NCBI GenBank assembly: GCA_030248215.1 | Contig: JASANG010003634.1 | Span: 32,093 to 96,092, forward strand | Reading direction: 5' to 3' | DNA: 64,000 nt | DNA from: Enoplolaimus lenunculus | Lineage: Eukaryota > Nematoda > Enoplea > Enoplida > Thoracostomopsidae | Part shown: positions 22,701 through 27,517 of the stretch, one piece after another | Position numbering within the stretch: the stretch's first letter is position 1 | Layout: each line of letters opens with the position of its first letter | Notes under the pieces: generated by a model | What the model was told of the DNA's origin: nothing | Databases searched by the model: none | The model's input: only the letters and a program-made list of their open reading frames with translations | Program-made: the position numbers and the translations under genes

Positions 22701-24469
22701 ATTAAGCGTATTCCTATTCCTAAGCCTAAGCGTAAGCATAAGCGTTGCAAGAATGTGTTCCTAAGTCTAAGTCTAAGCCTAAGCGTTGCAAGAATGTGTT
22801 CCTAAGCCTAATCCTAAGCAAAAAAAATGTAATCTAGAATCTAAACGTACTCTTTTATAGACCCACAAGAAACCTGGCCGCCCCTTAAAGTAACATGGGC
22901 CCAAACTGTTGTGTACATGACACTTAATGCATTGCCTTGATGTCGACGATAAAAGCAGTTGAAAAGCGGATTGCCGGCACATGAAAAGCGGATTGCCGGC
23001 ACATGAAAAGCGGATTGCCGGCACATGAAAAGCGGATTGCCGGCACATGGAACAAAACCATATTCCGCAATTCCAGGTTTCAAGCGTGATGAATGAGTTT
23101 GATTTTAGATAGCCAAAACAAGCAGATATTTTACCTGCAACCATAGTATGAAACGTTGAATGTCCATGATGTTTAACAAAGTAATAGAACGCTTCCAACG
23201 CCGTAATATCACGAAACACAGCAAGACGCGCGTCAGGATGTTGTTGACGACAATACGTGTCTCCGTTTGAAAATCGAACATTGGCAACGTCGAATTTTCT
23301 ATAGCATCCATCGGTCAATTCAGACCATTGCGGCGGACAATCTGAAATCGCGTACTATTTATTCATAAAATGGGCCCGTGTAAACAAAAATAGCACCTGT
23401 CTACTAAGCATAAACCTAAACCTGAGCCTACGCCTATGCATAAAACCTAAGCGTTCCAGTCTCTAAAGTTCTAAACTCGTTATCTCTTGTAGATATCAGC
23501 CGCGTTTACTTGAGATGGGCTGGTTAATGTTTCGCTCCATTGGAAACGTTTTTCTGTGTGGCTGCAATTGAGTAAGCTTAAGCTTTAGACTATTTTTTGC
23601 TTAGGTTTAGGCTCAGGCTTAGGTATAAGCACTTTCCTATGCATAGGCTTATGCTTAGGTTTTTATAGTATAGATATTCTGGTTTTTTATTGAACCGAAA
23701 CCAGATAGTGAAACAATGTTAGCGTTCGCAATAATTTTCCAATGCTGTGCACCAAAAACTTTATATGGTAGCGCCAACGAATATTAATTTTAAAAATTAT
23801 CACTCGTTAACCCTACCATATGACATTTTTTGTGCACAGCTGGAAATAATTGTACAAATTTTTTTTACACAATTTGACTGAAAATATACACCAGAATAGA
23901 CTGCGTGTTTTAGAATTTGTAAAGTTGTAAAACCTGCAATATTTTGCAGTTTTGGCTAAAATTAGAAAATTCAAAAAAATCTGTAAAATCTTTAATTTCA
24001 CAATCGTGACAATTCGGTTTCAAAAAACATTTGAGACAAAACCTCAATAATATTTGCTTTTGAACCGAAAAAAATTATTATTATTATTAAAAACCGAAAT
24101 ATTCATCGACAAAGATTTAATACCTTATGATAAAGGCTACTGAATTTGCTTATCGGATAGGCTCAATGTAAAGAAAAGCAATGTAAAAAACAGGGGCGGA
24201 ACAGTCTTATAAGCATATTACTAAGCCTTAGGCGCAAATTTAAGCCTATGCCTACGCGTAAGAATGAGCATATTTCGAAGCCTAAGCCTAAGCCTAAGTC
24301 TAAGCCAAGCAAAGAAATCGGGTCTAAAGCTTGAGCTTATTCTGTGCCCAGTTACATGCTTTTGTCTAAAAAGCGATCATATAGTTCTGATATTAATATA
24401 CTTACTGAAACAAACCACATAGAAACTTGATCGAAGCAATATCAAATACCCAACTGCGAATGATAACAT
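1511..24469 (-). CDS. Gene B: secreted or membrane-anchored CLECT/kringle/sushi mosaic protein (5' part; continues off left edge)
   Basis: This multi-exon gene reads from 24469 down to 1511 and beyond. Module order is signal peptide, CLECT, kringle, kringle-like exon, then CLECT-sushi three times. I assigned exons by reading GT...AG borders on the minus strand and checking frame. Module lengths are 207+228, 291, 139+49+229, 210, 139+43+94, 207, 139+43+94 and 213 bases; each sums to a multiple of three and starts and ends in phase 1. Such proteins normally act outside the cell in recognition or adhesion; a specific role cannot be read here. The 3' end, any membrane anchor and the promoter are not seen. 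Confidence is high for the exon chain, except the kringle at 14996. Confidence 0.85.
1747..1915. mobile_element. hAT-like MITE (CAGGCCCGTAGCC ends), perfect TSD ATTGCGTA
   Basis: Left end CGGGCCCGTGGCC, right end GGCTACGGGCCTG. ATTGCGTA is repeated perfectly at 1739-1746 and 1916-1923. Eight-base duplications and CAGG ends fit hAT. The inside has CCCCCC/GGGGGG runs and AAAATTTT words. Confidence 0.88.
2051..2357. repeat. 85-bp tandem repeat, 3.6 copies
   Basis: Units start at 2051, 2136, 2221 and 2306 with AACTTGTGAGAAAAGCGAAC and are nearly identical. The array ends 13 bases from the donor side of the exon at 2371. Confidence 0.95.
2371..2464 (-). CDS. Gene B: C-type lectin unit 4, C-terminal exon
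   Basis: The 94-base exon encodes P-E-C-G-S-L-T-N-G-T-F-T-W-T-S-C and Y-T-V-C-N-N, a CLECT end like 6339-6432. Its donor is gtaagt; just past it in the intron lie 3.6 copies of an 85-base tandem repeat (2051-2357). Confidence 0.83.
2609..2767. mobile_element. Family 1 MITE copy, perfect 8-bp TSD TTTAAAAA
   Basis: It starts GGCACATGTATAGAACAGGG and ends with the inverted form. The duplication TTTAAAAA occurs at 2601-2608 and 2768-2775. The interior is GCTTAGGCTTAGG-type minisatellite (TTAGGC on this strand). Confidence 0.9.
2811..3056. mobile_element. MITE with AGAGTGTGCAACTGGG ends
   Basis: GAGTGTGCAACTGGGTACATT at the left and CTTGTGCATACTCTTGTT at the right, imperfect inverted. The inside has GGTTGGTCAAAAACGCCAAC, as in the related copies at 11647, 37502 and 41110. 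Confidence 0.7.
3057..3959. other. Gene B intron, nothing recognised
   Basis: No coding signal. A short shared stretch (AATACGTATGTTGGGAGTTC, AGCTTTAA) recurs at 4390 and 8370 and may be an old repeat. Confidence 0.5.
3960..4002 (-). CDS. Gene B: C-type lectin unit 4, middle micro-exon
   Basis: The 43-base exon encodes S-Q-H-Y-G-R-S-F-W-T-Y-Q-S-Q. Borders are gtgtcag and gtaact. It is too short for ORF callers and is recognised by its paralogue at 7380-7422. Confidence 0.77.
4065..4215. mobile_element. Degenerate family 1 MITE copy
   Basis: Contains the internal hallmark (TTTGGACTAATTTATTTTC, GGCTTAGG words, ACAGTTACGCC) but the terminal repeats are eroded. Confidence 0.5.
4405..4683. mobile_element. 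CACTGTAAA-ended MITE copy
   Basis: The right end is duplicated: AAAATCAACTCACTCAA occurs twice in a row before TTTACAGTG. The left end is eroded. Confidence 0.7.
4708..4846 (-). CDS. Gene B: C-type lectin unit 4, first exon
   Basis: The 139-base exon reads E-I-P-T-F-F-V-P-P-F-P-V-R-N-R-T-A-A-E-D-L-C. It is a close paralogue of 7898-8036. The donor is gtgagt and the acceptor tttcag. It follows a TA-flanked MITE (ends 4683) by only 24 bases in the intron. Confidence 0.85.
5216..5422 (-). CDS. Gene B: sushi/CCP domain 2
   Basis: The 207-base phase-1 exon contains V-T-V-E-C-I-N-G-Y-Y-L-D and F-E-C-Y-P-N-G-T-W-Y-L-Y and ends in I-T-C-T. It is a sushi module closest to those at 8690 and 1511. The donor is gtaatt and the acceptor tttttag. 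Confidence 0.87.
5843..6044. mobile_element. Family 1 MITE copy
   Basis: TAGAACAGGGCCGTAACAGTAG at the left and CTTGATCTTTACATTGACC at the right, with CCTAAGC words inside. No clear duplication remains. Confidence 0.75.
6339..6432 (-). CDS. Gene B: C-type lectin unit 3, C-terminal exon
   Basis: The 94-base exon encodes N-L-S-F-C-G-S-V-T-D-A-N-F-T-W-T-N-C and F-A-V-C-N-N, the closing strands and cysteines of a CLECT domain. The acceptor is ttatag and the donor gtaagt. The long loop that would bind calcium is shortened or absent. Confidence 0.82.
6449..6633. mobile_element. TGGCTGGGTTTC-ended MITE, degraded copy
   Basis: The right part AAATTTCAGAAACCCAGCCA is clear; ATGATGCCTCCTTGATATAA matches the copy at 44733. 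Confidence 0.6.
6640..7379. other. Gene B intron, nothing recognised
   Basis: AT-rich intron between lectin exons, without repeat structure I can define. Confidence 0.5.
7380..7422 (-). CDS. Gene B: C-type lectin unit 3, middle micro-exon
   Basis: A 43-base exon encodes S-G-N-S-G-R-S-F-W-T-D-H-K-N between tttcag and gtaagg. The same length and the G-R-S-F-W-T core occur at 3960-4002. It enters in phase 2 and leaves in phase 0, as required by its neighbours. Confidence 0.78.
7898..8036 (-). CDS. Gene B: C-type lectin unit 3, first exon
   Basis: The 139-base exon carries A-A-A-E-D-L-C-F-A-Y-N-S-S-L-A-S-W, near-identical to the exon at 4708 (T-A-A-E-D-L-C-F-A-Y-N-T-T-L-A-S-W). The unit arose by duplication of a lectin plus sushi block. 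Confidence 0.85.
8505..8640. mobile_element. hAT-like MITE, 5' truncated copy
   Basis: CGCCCCCCTCTTGGAAAATT through AGCAAGGTGAGCTGGCTAC, the right part of the same family as 1747-1915. Confidence 0.65.
8690..8899 (-). CDS. Gene B: sushi/CCP domain 1
   Basis: The 210-base phase-1 exon encodes a sushi module: C-A-A-P-N near the start, V-T-V-S-C-A-T-G-Y-Y in the middle, and Q-C-Y-P-N-G-T-W-Y near the end. The donor is gtaagg and the acceptor is tttcag. It is related to the sushi exons at 5216 and 1511, which share the Y-Y-x-x-x and C-Y-P-x-G-x-W-Y stretches. Confidence 0.88.
9121..9264. mobile_element. GC-rich palindromic MITE, Harbinger-like, TSD TTA
   Basis: 144 bases: GGGTGGCGGTATATTTGTCG to AAAAGCATAACGCCAACC, flanked by TTA on both sides (9118-9120, 9265-9267). 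GACGGCGCCGGACG occurs in both orientations. A 3-bp TTA/TAA target and GGG start suit PIF/Harbinger. Confidence 0.8.
9265..10160. other. Gene B intron with a palindromic patch
   Basis: GTACGGACAT flanks a TAGCTAGCTAGCTAGCTA core near 9670-9720, a palindromic patch. GTCCGCA/TGCGGACA words recur to 9960. Open frames here have no splice support. Confidence 0.4.
10161..10389 (-). CDS. Gene B: C-type lectin unit 2, C-terminal exon
   Basis: The 229-base exon encodes a CLECT end with S-S-W-I-W-D-D-P-F, F-V-G-D-C-V-V and Y-H-V-A-C-F-N, flanked by acceptor and donor (gtgaat) signals. It is much longer than the 94-base equivalents in units 3 and 4. The unit (139+49+229) is still a multiple of three. 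No EPN/QPD motif is visible, so calcium-dependent sugar binding is unlikely. Confidence 0.8.
10509..10750. mobile_element. Family 1 MITE copy
   Basis: The right end CGGCCCTGTTCTATACATGG is intact; the left end is mutated. The CCTAAG/CGTAAG array inside spans about 110 bases. Confidence 0.75.
10751..11646. other. Gene B intron, nothing recognised
   Basis: No coding or repeat structure found. Confidence 0.5.
11647..11937. mobile_element. MITE with AGAGTGTGCAACTGGG ends
   Basis: ACAAGAGTGTGCAACTGGG to CAGTTGCACACTCTTCTG with GCACGCGTTGCATTTTTGGC and its complement subterminal. Confidence 0.8.
12049..12210. mobile_element. hAT-like MITE, 6/8 TSD
   Basis: CAGGCACGTATCCTGCTCACC to TTGGCTACGGGCCCG, with flanks GTTTGGTG and GACTGGTG. 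Confidence 0.78.
12326..12374 (-). CDS. Gene B: C-type lectin unit 2, middle micro-exon
   Basis: A 49-base exon encodes I-P-Q-K-Y-N-R-Y-W-T-S-L-Q-Q-V-H. The R-Y-W-T core aligns with R-S-F-W-T of the 43-base middle exons of the other units. It has good acceptor (tttcag) and donor (gtaagt) signals, and its phase fits both neighbours. Confidence 0.72.
12727..12897. mobile_element. hAT-like MITE copy
   Basis: GGCCGACCCGTAGCCAGCTC to CCTTTGGCTACGTTGCCG. The internal GGAGGGGC and AAAATTTCC words match the family. Confidence 0.7.
12973..13111 (-). CDS. Gene B: C-type lectin unit 2, first exon
   Basis: The 139-base exon begins I-T-F-F-F-P-L-Q-F-G-L-R and contains K-D-L-C-L-A-Y-G-T-S-L-P-A-L, matching the other 139-base lectin exons at 7898 and 4708. 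The phase is 1 at the start and 2 at the end, which joins the 49-base exon at 12374. The donor is taken as gtgagt; this choice gives exactly the same length as its two paralogous exons. Confidence 0.82.
13112..14145. other. Gene B intron, nothing recognised
   Basis: A short GC-rich patch with GGCCGGGCAG and GTCCGGCCGCC near 13280-13328 stands out; otherwise AT-rich without features. Confidence 0.45.
14146..14342. mobile_element. Family 1 MITE copy
   Basis: Reverse orientation. The left terminus is mutated and the right ends CTGTTCTATACATGGGC. Flanks CTTATATC and GTGATATC agree at six of eight bases. Confidence 0.75.
14457..14672. mobile_element. Family 1 MITE copy, 7/8 TSD
   Basis: ATCAGGGGCGGACCAGTTTT at the left and CACTGTTCTATACATTGGCC at the right. 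Flanks TGTAAATT and TTTAAATT differ at one base. Confidence 0.82.
14996..15260 (-). CDS. Gene B: second kringle-like exon with no in-phase acceptor (possibly dead or skipped)
   Basis: The reading frame gives C-Y-D-A-M-G-T-C, G-I-P-C-Q-S-W-S-S-P-Y-P-H-S-H, N-Y-C-S-Y-P-D and P-W-C-F-T-I-D, clearly a kringle. The donor (gtaaaa, 14995) is in phase 1. At the other end, where exon 4 has tttatag, this copy has tttatac, with no AG. The only AG upstream (after 15293) joins out of frame and meets a stop after the run of eight T. The right limit given here is therefore only where the homology starts. Skipping this exon would keep the gene in frame. Confidence 0.55.
15349..15411 (-). mobile_element. tRNA-like sequence, different family, cut by a MITE
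   Basis: On the minus strand GCTCAGTGGTAAAACGCTAG and CTCGTTCGATCACTG resemble A and B boxes. The 5' end is interrupted by the family 1 MITE at 15412. It is probably a SINE head, not a working tRNA gene. Confidence 0.5.
15412..15570. mobile_element. Family 1 MITE inserted in a tRNA-like sequence, 7/8 TSD
   Basis: Ends GGCGAATGTAAAGAACAAGG and CCTGATCTTTACATGGGCC. Flanks CACTGAGC and CACTGTGC. The left flank belongs to a tRNA-like stretch (minus strand GCTCAGTGGTAAAACG). Confidence 0.82.
15950..16220 (-). mobile_element. tRNA-like element with inverted ends
   Basis: On the minus strand CTATAGCTGAGTGGTGATGG (A-box-like) is followed by GGAGTTCGAATCC (B box), as in tRNA-derived elements. The whole is bounded by TTAACCCATTCTCACAT and ATGTGAGAAGGGGTTAA, an inverted pair not usual for a SINE. 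It lies in the intron 3' of the kringle at 16233. Confidence 0.75.
16233..16523 (-). CDS. Gene B exon 4: kringle domain
   Basis: The exon of 291 bases starts S-E-C-Y-D and carries the kringle signature: G-I-S-C-Q-A-W, P-H-S-H, N-Y-C-R, A-W-C-Y-T-T and a final Cys pair. The acceptor (ttttatag) lies right of 16523 and the donor (gtgatt) left of 16233, both phase 1. Kringles are binding modules of secreted and receptor proteins. A tRNA-like inverted-end element (15950-16220) starts only 12 bases beyond the donor. Confidence 0.88.
16524..17465. other. Gene B intron, nothing recognised
   Basis: Contains ACCCGCGGGTAACGCGGGTA near 16797 and a small direct repeat of GCCCCCGCCCAAGTTTTGAA at 17302-17345. 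No exon signal. Confidence 0.45.
17466..17643. mobile_element. hAT-like MITE copy
   Basis: CTGGCCCGCTGCCAGCTCACC to TTGACTACGGGCACG. The duplication is unclear. Confidence 0.7.
17644..18410. other. Gene B intron, nothing recognised
   Basis: AT-rich with repeated TTGAATATAAGA-like words; no coding signal. Confidence 0.45.
18411..18638 (-). CDS. Gene B exon 3: C-type lectin domain, C-terminal half with EPN motif
   Basis: The exon contains E-P-N-N-Y-G-G-V-E-N-C, the long-loop EPN motif typical of mannose-type calcium-binding lectins, and then L-N-D-V-S-C in place of the usual W-N-D. The final cysteines match the CLECT end (I-M-Y-C-Q). It is 228 bases with phase-1 ends. This is the only lectin unit in the window with a classical sugar-binding motif, so it is the one most likely to bind carbohydrate. 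Confidence 0.88.
18639..21104. other. Long gene B intron, nothing coding
   Basis: 2.5 kb without a supported exon. A TTATATGATTACAAATTAGT stretch occurs twice (19293 and 19550). CTGTGGCTGAGTGGTAAC at 19528 is A-box-like. Confidence 0.45.
18808..18845. repeat. CA/TA microsatellite
   Basis: CACACACGCACACACACATA-type dinucleotide run. Confidence 0.85.
21105..22140. mobile_element. Foldback element with 208-bp inverted arms
   Basis: The arm 21105-21312 (from ACTAGAATGAAAAGTGCCCC) is repeated inverted at 21932-22140 with few changes. The loop holds the family 1 MITE at 21422-21640. No coding signal. Confidence 0.85.
21422..21640. mobile_element. Family 1 MITE nested in a foldback element
   Basis: It begins GGCCAATGTAAAGATCAGG. 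Flanks CCAATGAC and CAATTGAC agree at six of eight. It lies in the loop between the two long arms of the element at 21105-22140. Confidence 0.8.
22405..22566. mobile_element. hAT-like MITE, 7/8 TSD
   Basis: CGGGCCCGAAGCCAAGGGG to GCGGGCTACTGGCCTG, flanks TACTAAAT and TACCAAAT. Confidence 0.85.
22670..22901. mobile_element. Family 1 MITE, subfamily with TTACTTTTAGGGGCG end, perfect TSD
   Basis: Ends GGCCGATGCTACTTTAGGGG and CCTTAAAGTAACATGGGCC; perfect duplication CAAACTGT. It carries one copy of the AATCTAGAATCTAAAC unit that became a satellite in the copy at 27518. Confidence 0.9.
22961..23048. repeat. 22-bp tandem repeat, 4 copies
   Basis: GAAAAGCGGATTGCCGGCAC plus AT repeats four times without change in the intron next to the lectin exon at 23135. 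Confidence 0.95.
23135..23341 (-). CDS. Gene B exon 2: C-type lectin domain, N-terminal half
   Basis: The exon reads DCPPQWSELTDGCYRKF at its start, the usual beginning of a CLECT fold (C-P-x-W, then C-Y-x-x-F), followed by a second-helix Cys in a Y-C-R-Q-Q segment. It is 207 bases, phase 1 at both ends, with acceptor ctgaaat (minus tttcag) at 23342 and donor gtaaaa at 23134. It pairs with the exon at 18411-18638 to complete one lectin domain across a 4.5-kb intron full of transposons. Confidence 0.85.
23373..23690. mobile_element. Two adjoining degenerate family 1 MITE copies
   Basis: The left part (to about 23520) has CCTAAGC-like words; the right part has GGAAACGTTTTTCTG and GCTTAGGTTTAGGC words in the opposite orientation. 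The borders are eroded. Confidence 0.55.
24160..24370. mobile_element. Degenerate family 1 MITE copy near gene B start
   Basis: GGCTCAATGTAAAGAAAAGC followed by CAGGGGCGGAACAGTC and a CCTAAG array. The right end is lost. It ends about 35 bases from the first exon donor of gene B. Confidence 0.65.
24406..24469 (-). CDS. Gene B exon 1: start codon and signal peptide
   Basis: On the minus strand an ATG at 24469 opens 21 codons, MLSFAVGYLILLRSSFYVVC plus F, and one extra base before a clean donor (gtaagt, at 24405). The peptide is short, hydrophobic and ends in small/cysteine residues like a secretory signal. One overhanging base joins in frame with the two starting bases of the lectin exon at 23341, giving N-C-P-P-Q-W. 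The 5' UTR and promoter lie to the right and overlap a possible plus-strand reading frame at 24589-24777. Confidence 0.7.
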
Positions 24470-24588
24470 TTTCGATTATTTGAATTCGCTGACGTATTTT
24501 CAAATATATAAACAAAGTTTCGAATACTTTAACGCAATAAATTGTACGCAAACAAACTATCTGATTATATTGAAATTCGGTACTGTAG

Positions 24589-24777
24589 GTTTGCAACCTG
24601 AACGGTTCGTGTCAACAATTCAAAGCCTACAACAATGCAACTGACTGGAAATACGAAACTGTAACAAATGATAGACGGCATTTAAATTATGCAAATCACG
24701 CTGATCCGGATGGATGCGGCGAGACGTGCCTGTGCCTTCCGTCGCAAGACCAATGTTGCCACAGTACGCATGTATAA
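24589..24777 (+). CDS. Candidate plus-strand Cys-rich terminal exon
   Basis: After a tgtag acceptor-like site, 62 codons stay open on the plus strand and end in TAA: V-C-N-L-N-G-S-C-Q-Q-F, D-W-K-Y-E-T-V-T-N-D and D-G-C-G-E-T-C-L-C-L-P-S-Q-D-Q-C-C. The many cysteines and mixed polar residues look like protein, but I found no upstream partner exon. The frame lies 120 bases from the gene B start codon, so it overlaps that gene's upstream region. It could be a pseudo-exon. Confidence 0.25.
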   Translation, partial: VCNLNGSCQQFKAYNNATDWKYETVTNDRRHLNYANHADPDGCGETCLCLPSQDQCCHSTHV

Positions 24778-24788
24778 GACATGCACAG

Positions 24789-25037
24789 CAAATTCCAATG
24801 AATTGATAAATCAACTCAGCTAGAGAGTTAGTTATTTCTGAGTTAATAACAGTTAACATTAATTCACTCTGAATTGAGTTGATTCTCACTCTGTGAGTTC
24901 AGTGTATTCCGAGTAAGTTGAATAATAAAGTCAGTGTGAGTTTTATTGACTCACAATTCTGAATTCTGAAAGTCTTAACTCAGACTGAGTGATTCAACTC
25001 ATTCTGAGTTAAAATCAACTCACTTGAATTTACACTG
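24789..25037. mobile_element. CACTGTAAA-ended MITE copy
   Basis: Same TGAGTT/AACTCA word structure and right end CACTTGAATTTACACTGTG. The left terminus is degraded. Confidence 0.72.
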
Positions 25038-25125
25038 TGTTAATGCTGTACGCTGTATGTATGCTATCCGGTGACATGCGTGTCGACAAATACAGTCGAG
25101 TATATTAAGGCAGTTAGAGAGGCGG

Positions 25126-25215
25126 GCTACGTGGTGCAGTGGTAAAACGTCCCGTTGCGTAGGCCTGTTTTTGTAGCTGTTTAGTAAAAAAGTCTGACAG
25201 TGTCGGTTCCTACCT
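25126..25215 (+). mobile_element. tRNA-like sequence
   Basis: GCTACGTGGTGCAGTGGTAAAACG is A-box-like; TGTCGGTTCCTACC could be an eroded B box. A similar A-box motif starts near 43031. Confidence 0.4.
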
Positions 25216-25401
25216 AGACTTCAGACACATTTTAACTTTTATCATCATTTCAATTTGCTTAGCGGAATTTTGTGACGTCAAATATTCAAATGTGATACGT
25301 AAGTTTTGTTTAGCTAATTTCTTATTTTTTATACACAAATTGAATAAATCATTTAGTCCAAGCGATGCTTTTAGAATATATTATTTCAGCCATGAAGTCT
25401 T

Positions 25402-25581
25402 GCAACATGCAAAGATCAGCGGCGTGTTGTTTTTCTGCGGGACTGCAATACAGTAAAGCTTTAAGGTTTAGACTATTTTTTTGCTTAGGCTTAGGTTTAG
25501 GTATAGGCTCAGTATTACGCTTAGGTTTAGGCTTAAGAATATGCTTATACTACTGTTACGGCCCTGTTCTCTACTTTGGCC
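25402..25581. mobile_element. Family 1 MITE copy, 6/8 TSD
   Basis: AAAGATCAGCGGCGTGTTGT at the left and CCCTGTTCTCTACTTTGGCC at the right, with flanks GAAGTCTT and AAAATCTT. Confidence 0.78.
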
Positions 25582-25709
25582 AAAATCTTCATCATAAATA
25601 AGTAGAAGACAATCGACATTAAGCTGTACATAATCAATAAATAAATATATTTCGAAATTTATTACATTTAACATACATGTTATGAAGCTAACACTTGTGT
25701 CTACACTAA

Positions 25710-26278
25710 GGGTTGCGCTATACCTTTGTTGATGTGCGACGCCGTCCGTCATCGTGCAGTATCGTACACAAATGACACACGATGACGTACTGTATTGACC
25801 CGAATAAGCGGGGGGTAATAAGAGGGGGTCCCCATTTTGAGTCCGAATCAATTAGAGTCCGTATCCCTAATAAGAGTCCGTAAGCGGATAGAGTCCCTAA
25901 ACCCTAATTAGATTCCATAAATGTCAATAAACCCTAATTGCAGCGCATAAATGGTTCCAGGACCAAATAATTTGAGTTCGAAACTTTACGTACTTAAATT
26001 TTGAAAGTTCATTCCTAAGTATACCTTATATTATCGCTCAAACTATTGTGACACAAGACAAATAAACGTTTAATTCAAGGGATACTTGCAGCATAGGATA
26101 TATCAGTACCGAAGGGCGCGGAGCGTGGGTTAAAAGTAAATAACCGTCCGTAACCGAATAACAAGGGGGGTACCCTCTGGAAAGACCAAATAACTATCAG
26201 CCCCCCTCTTATTCGGGTCACTACAGTATGGCGACGCACAGAGACGGACGGTGCCGGACGTCAAGTATAGCGTAATTC
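25710..26278. mobile_element. GC-rich palindromic MITE, TSD TAA, split by a TA-type MITE
   Basis: GGGTTGCGCTATACCTTTG to AGTATAGCGTAATTC with TAA at 25707-25709 and 26279-26281. The centre is interrupted by the element at 25790-26226. Confidence 0.8.
25790..26226. mobile_element. TA-flanked MITE with CTGTAGTGACCCGAATAAG ends (Tc1/mariner-like)
   Basis: CTGTATTGACCCGAATAAG to CTTATTCGGGTCACTACAG, TA at both borders. The internal AGAGTCCGTAAGCGGATAG and CCCTAAACCCTAAT words recur in the copies at 29473 and 41490. Confidence 0.85.
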
Positions 26279-27148
26279 TAAACCACATTTTGTATCTTTG
26301 CCTCTTCAAACTGTTAAACTGCATATGCCAAATCGTAACCTCATGGTCTGTTTCCAACTTTTCATTTTGTAAAGTCGCATAAAACTTGAGTGGCCCAAGG
26401 ACGTCCCCATTCTGGGGCATCAAGCGGCCGTGGTCTCCAAAAATTTGACTGAAGCATCGCAAATAAACTCTGTCGCAAAGTCAGCAATTTCGACTTGCAA
26501 TTGTAGGGCTCCTATAATTATTCTTTGCCCCCCAAGTATAATTTTACGCAGAAGCTCCTGGCGTACCCATATGAGTATCAAATTAATATATATATATGTA
26601 TATATATATATGTGTATATATGTATATATATAATTGACACTTGTACTGGTTTAAAATTAATTTGGCAAAAAAATTCATTCTCCAACGTTGTTACGCTATG
26701 AAAAATGTTCCCAGTAACAAACGGCCACATTGCCGTTGTATTTTCAACTAATTTACAGGCAATAATTACTTTTGGAAAATTGTACAAAAATTAAGCACCA
26801 AAAGTCATTGCTAAACAGATATAACAGTAAAACTGTGATTAGGACACAGAAAACTGGTTGGGTTTGCAATTTAGCATCTGTAATGTTCCATTGTTTTGTC
26901 TCGTTACCCAGTTATTTGAAACTAATCAAGGTAACTTTTGAAACGAACAAATATTTCAAATGATTAGCTTATTGAAACTTTCTAATAGCTTAGTAACCGG
27001 CCAATTATACAGCGTTCTGAAATTAAATTAAAGTTTAACCGTAAACATATTGTTGAATAATGGTAATCAACCAAGATTATGCAACGCGTTGCTGCTACAA
27101 ATTGCTACAGTTTTTTATCCATGTTCGCCAACGTTTGTTAAATGCCAC
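26279..27148. other. Intergenic, nothing recognised
   Basis: Between gene A stop and gene B start. Only the TA microsatellite is distinct. Confidence 0.5.
26585..26632. repeat. TA-rich microsatellite
   Basis: Alternating TA with a few TG steps. Confidence 0.9.
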
Positions 27149-27354
27149 GGCCAATGTAAGGAACAGGGGCGTAACAGTATTATAAACATATTCCTAACTT
27201 AAAGCCTAAGCCTAAGCCTAAGTGTAGGAATGAGTTTATTCGTAAGCCTGAGCCTAAGCCGAAGCCTAAGCCAAGCAAAAAATTAGCCTAAAGCTTTAGT
27301 GTACTCTTTTCTAGTCCCACAGAAAACGTTCAGCCCCTGACCTTTACTTGGGCC
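27149..27354. mobile_element. Family 1 MITE copy, 6/8 TSD
   Basis: GGCCAATGTAAGGAACAGGG to CCTGACCTTTACTTGGGCC, flanks AATGCCAC and AATGTGAC. The CCTAAG array inside is long. Confidence 0.82.
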
Positions 27355-27517
27355 AATGTGACCAGCACACACCAACTATTAATAGTTGCTTTTCAGGCAA
27401 ACGAACCGTAGCAGTAGCTAATTTAAAAATTTACATAAGGCATGGTTTCAAGTTAAAAATGTCCTAAAATGTCAGCTTTTTCATCGCGTCCTGAATGGTT
27501 TAATCATTTGGTACTGG

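Noticed and set aside
25365..25601. Frames rich in R-L-G-L-G-L as low-complexity proteins
   Set aside because: They are translations of the CTTAGG minisatellite inside family 1 MITEs.
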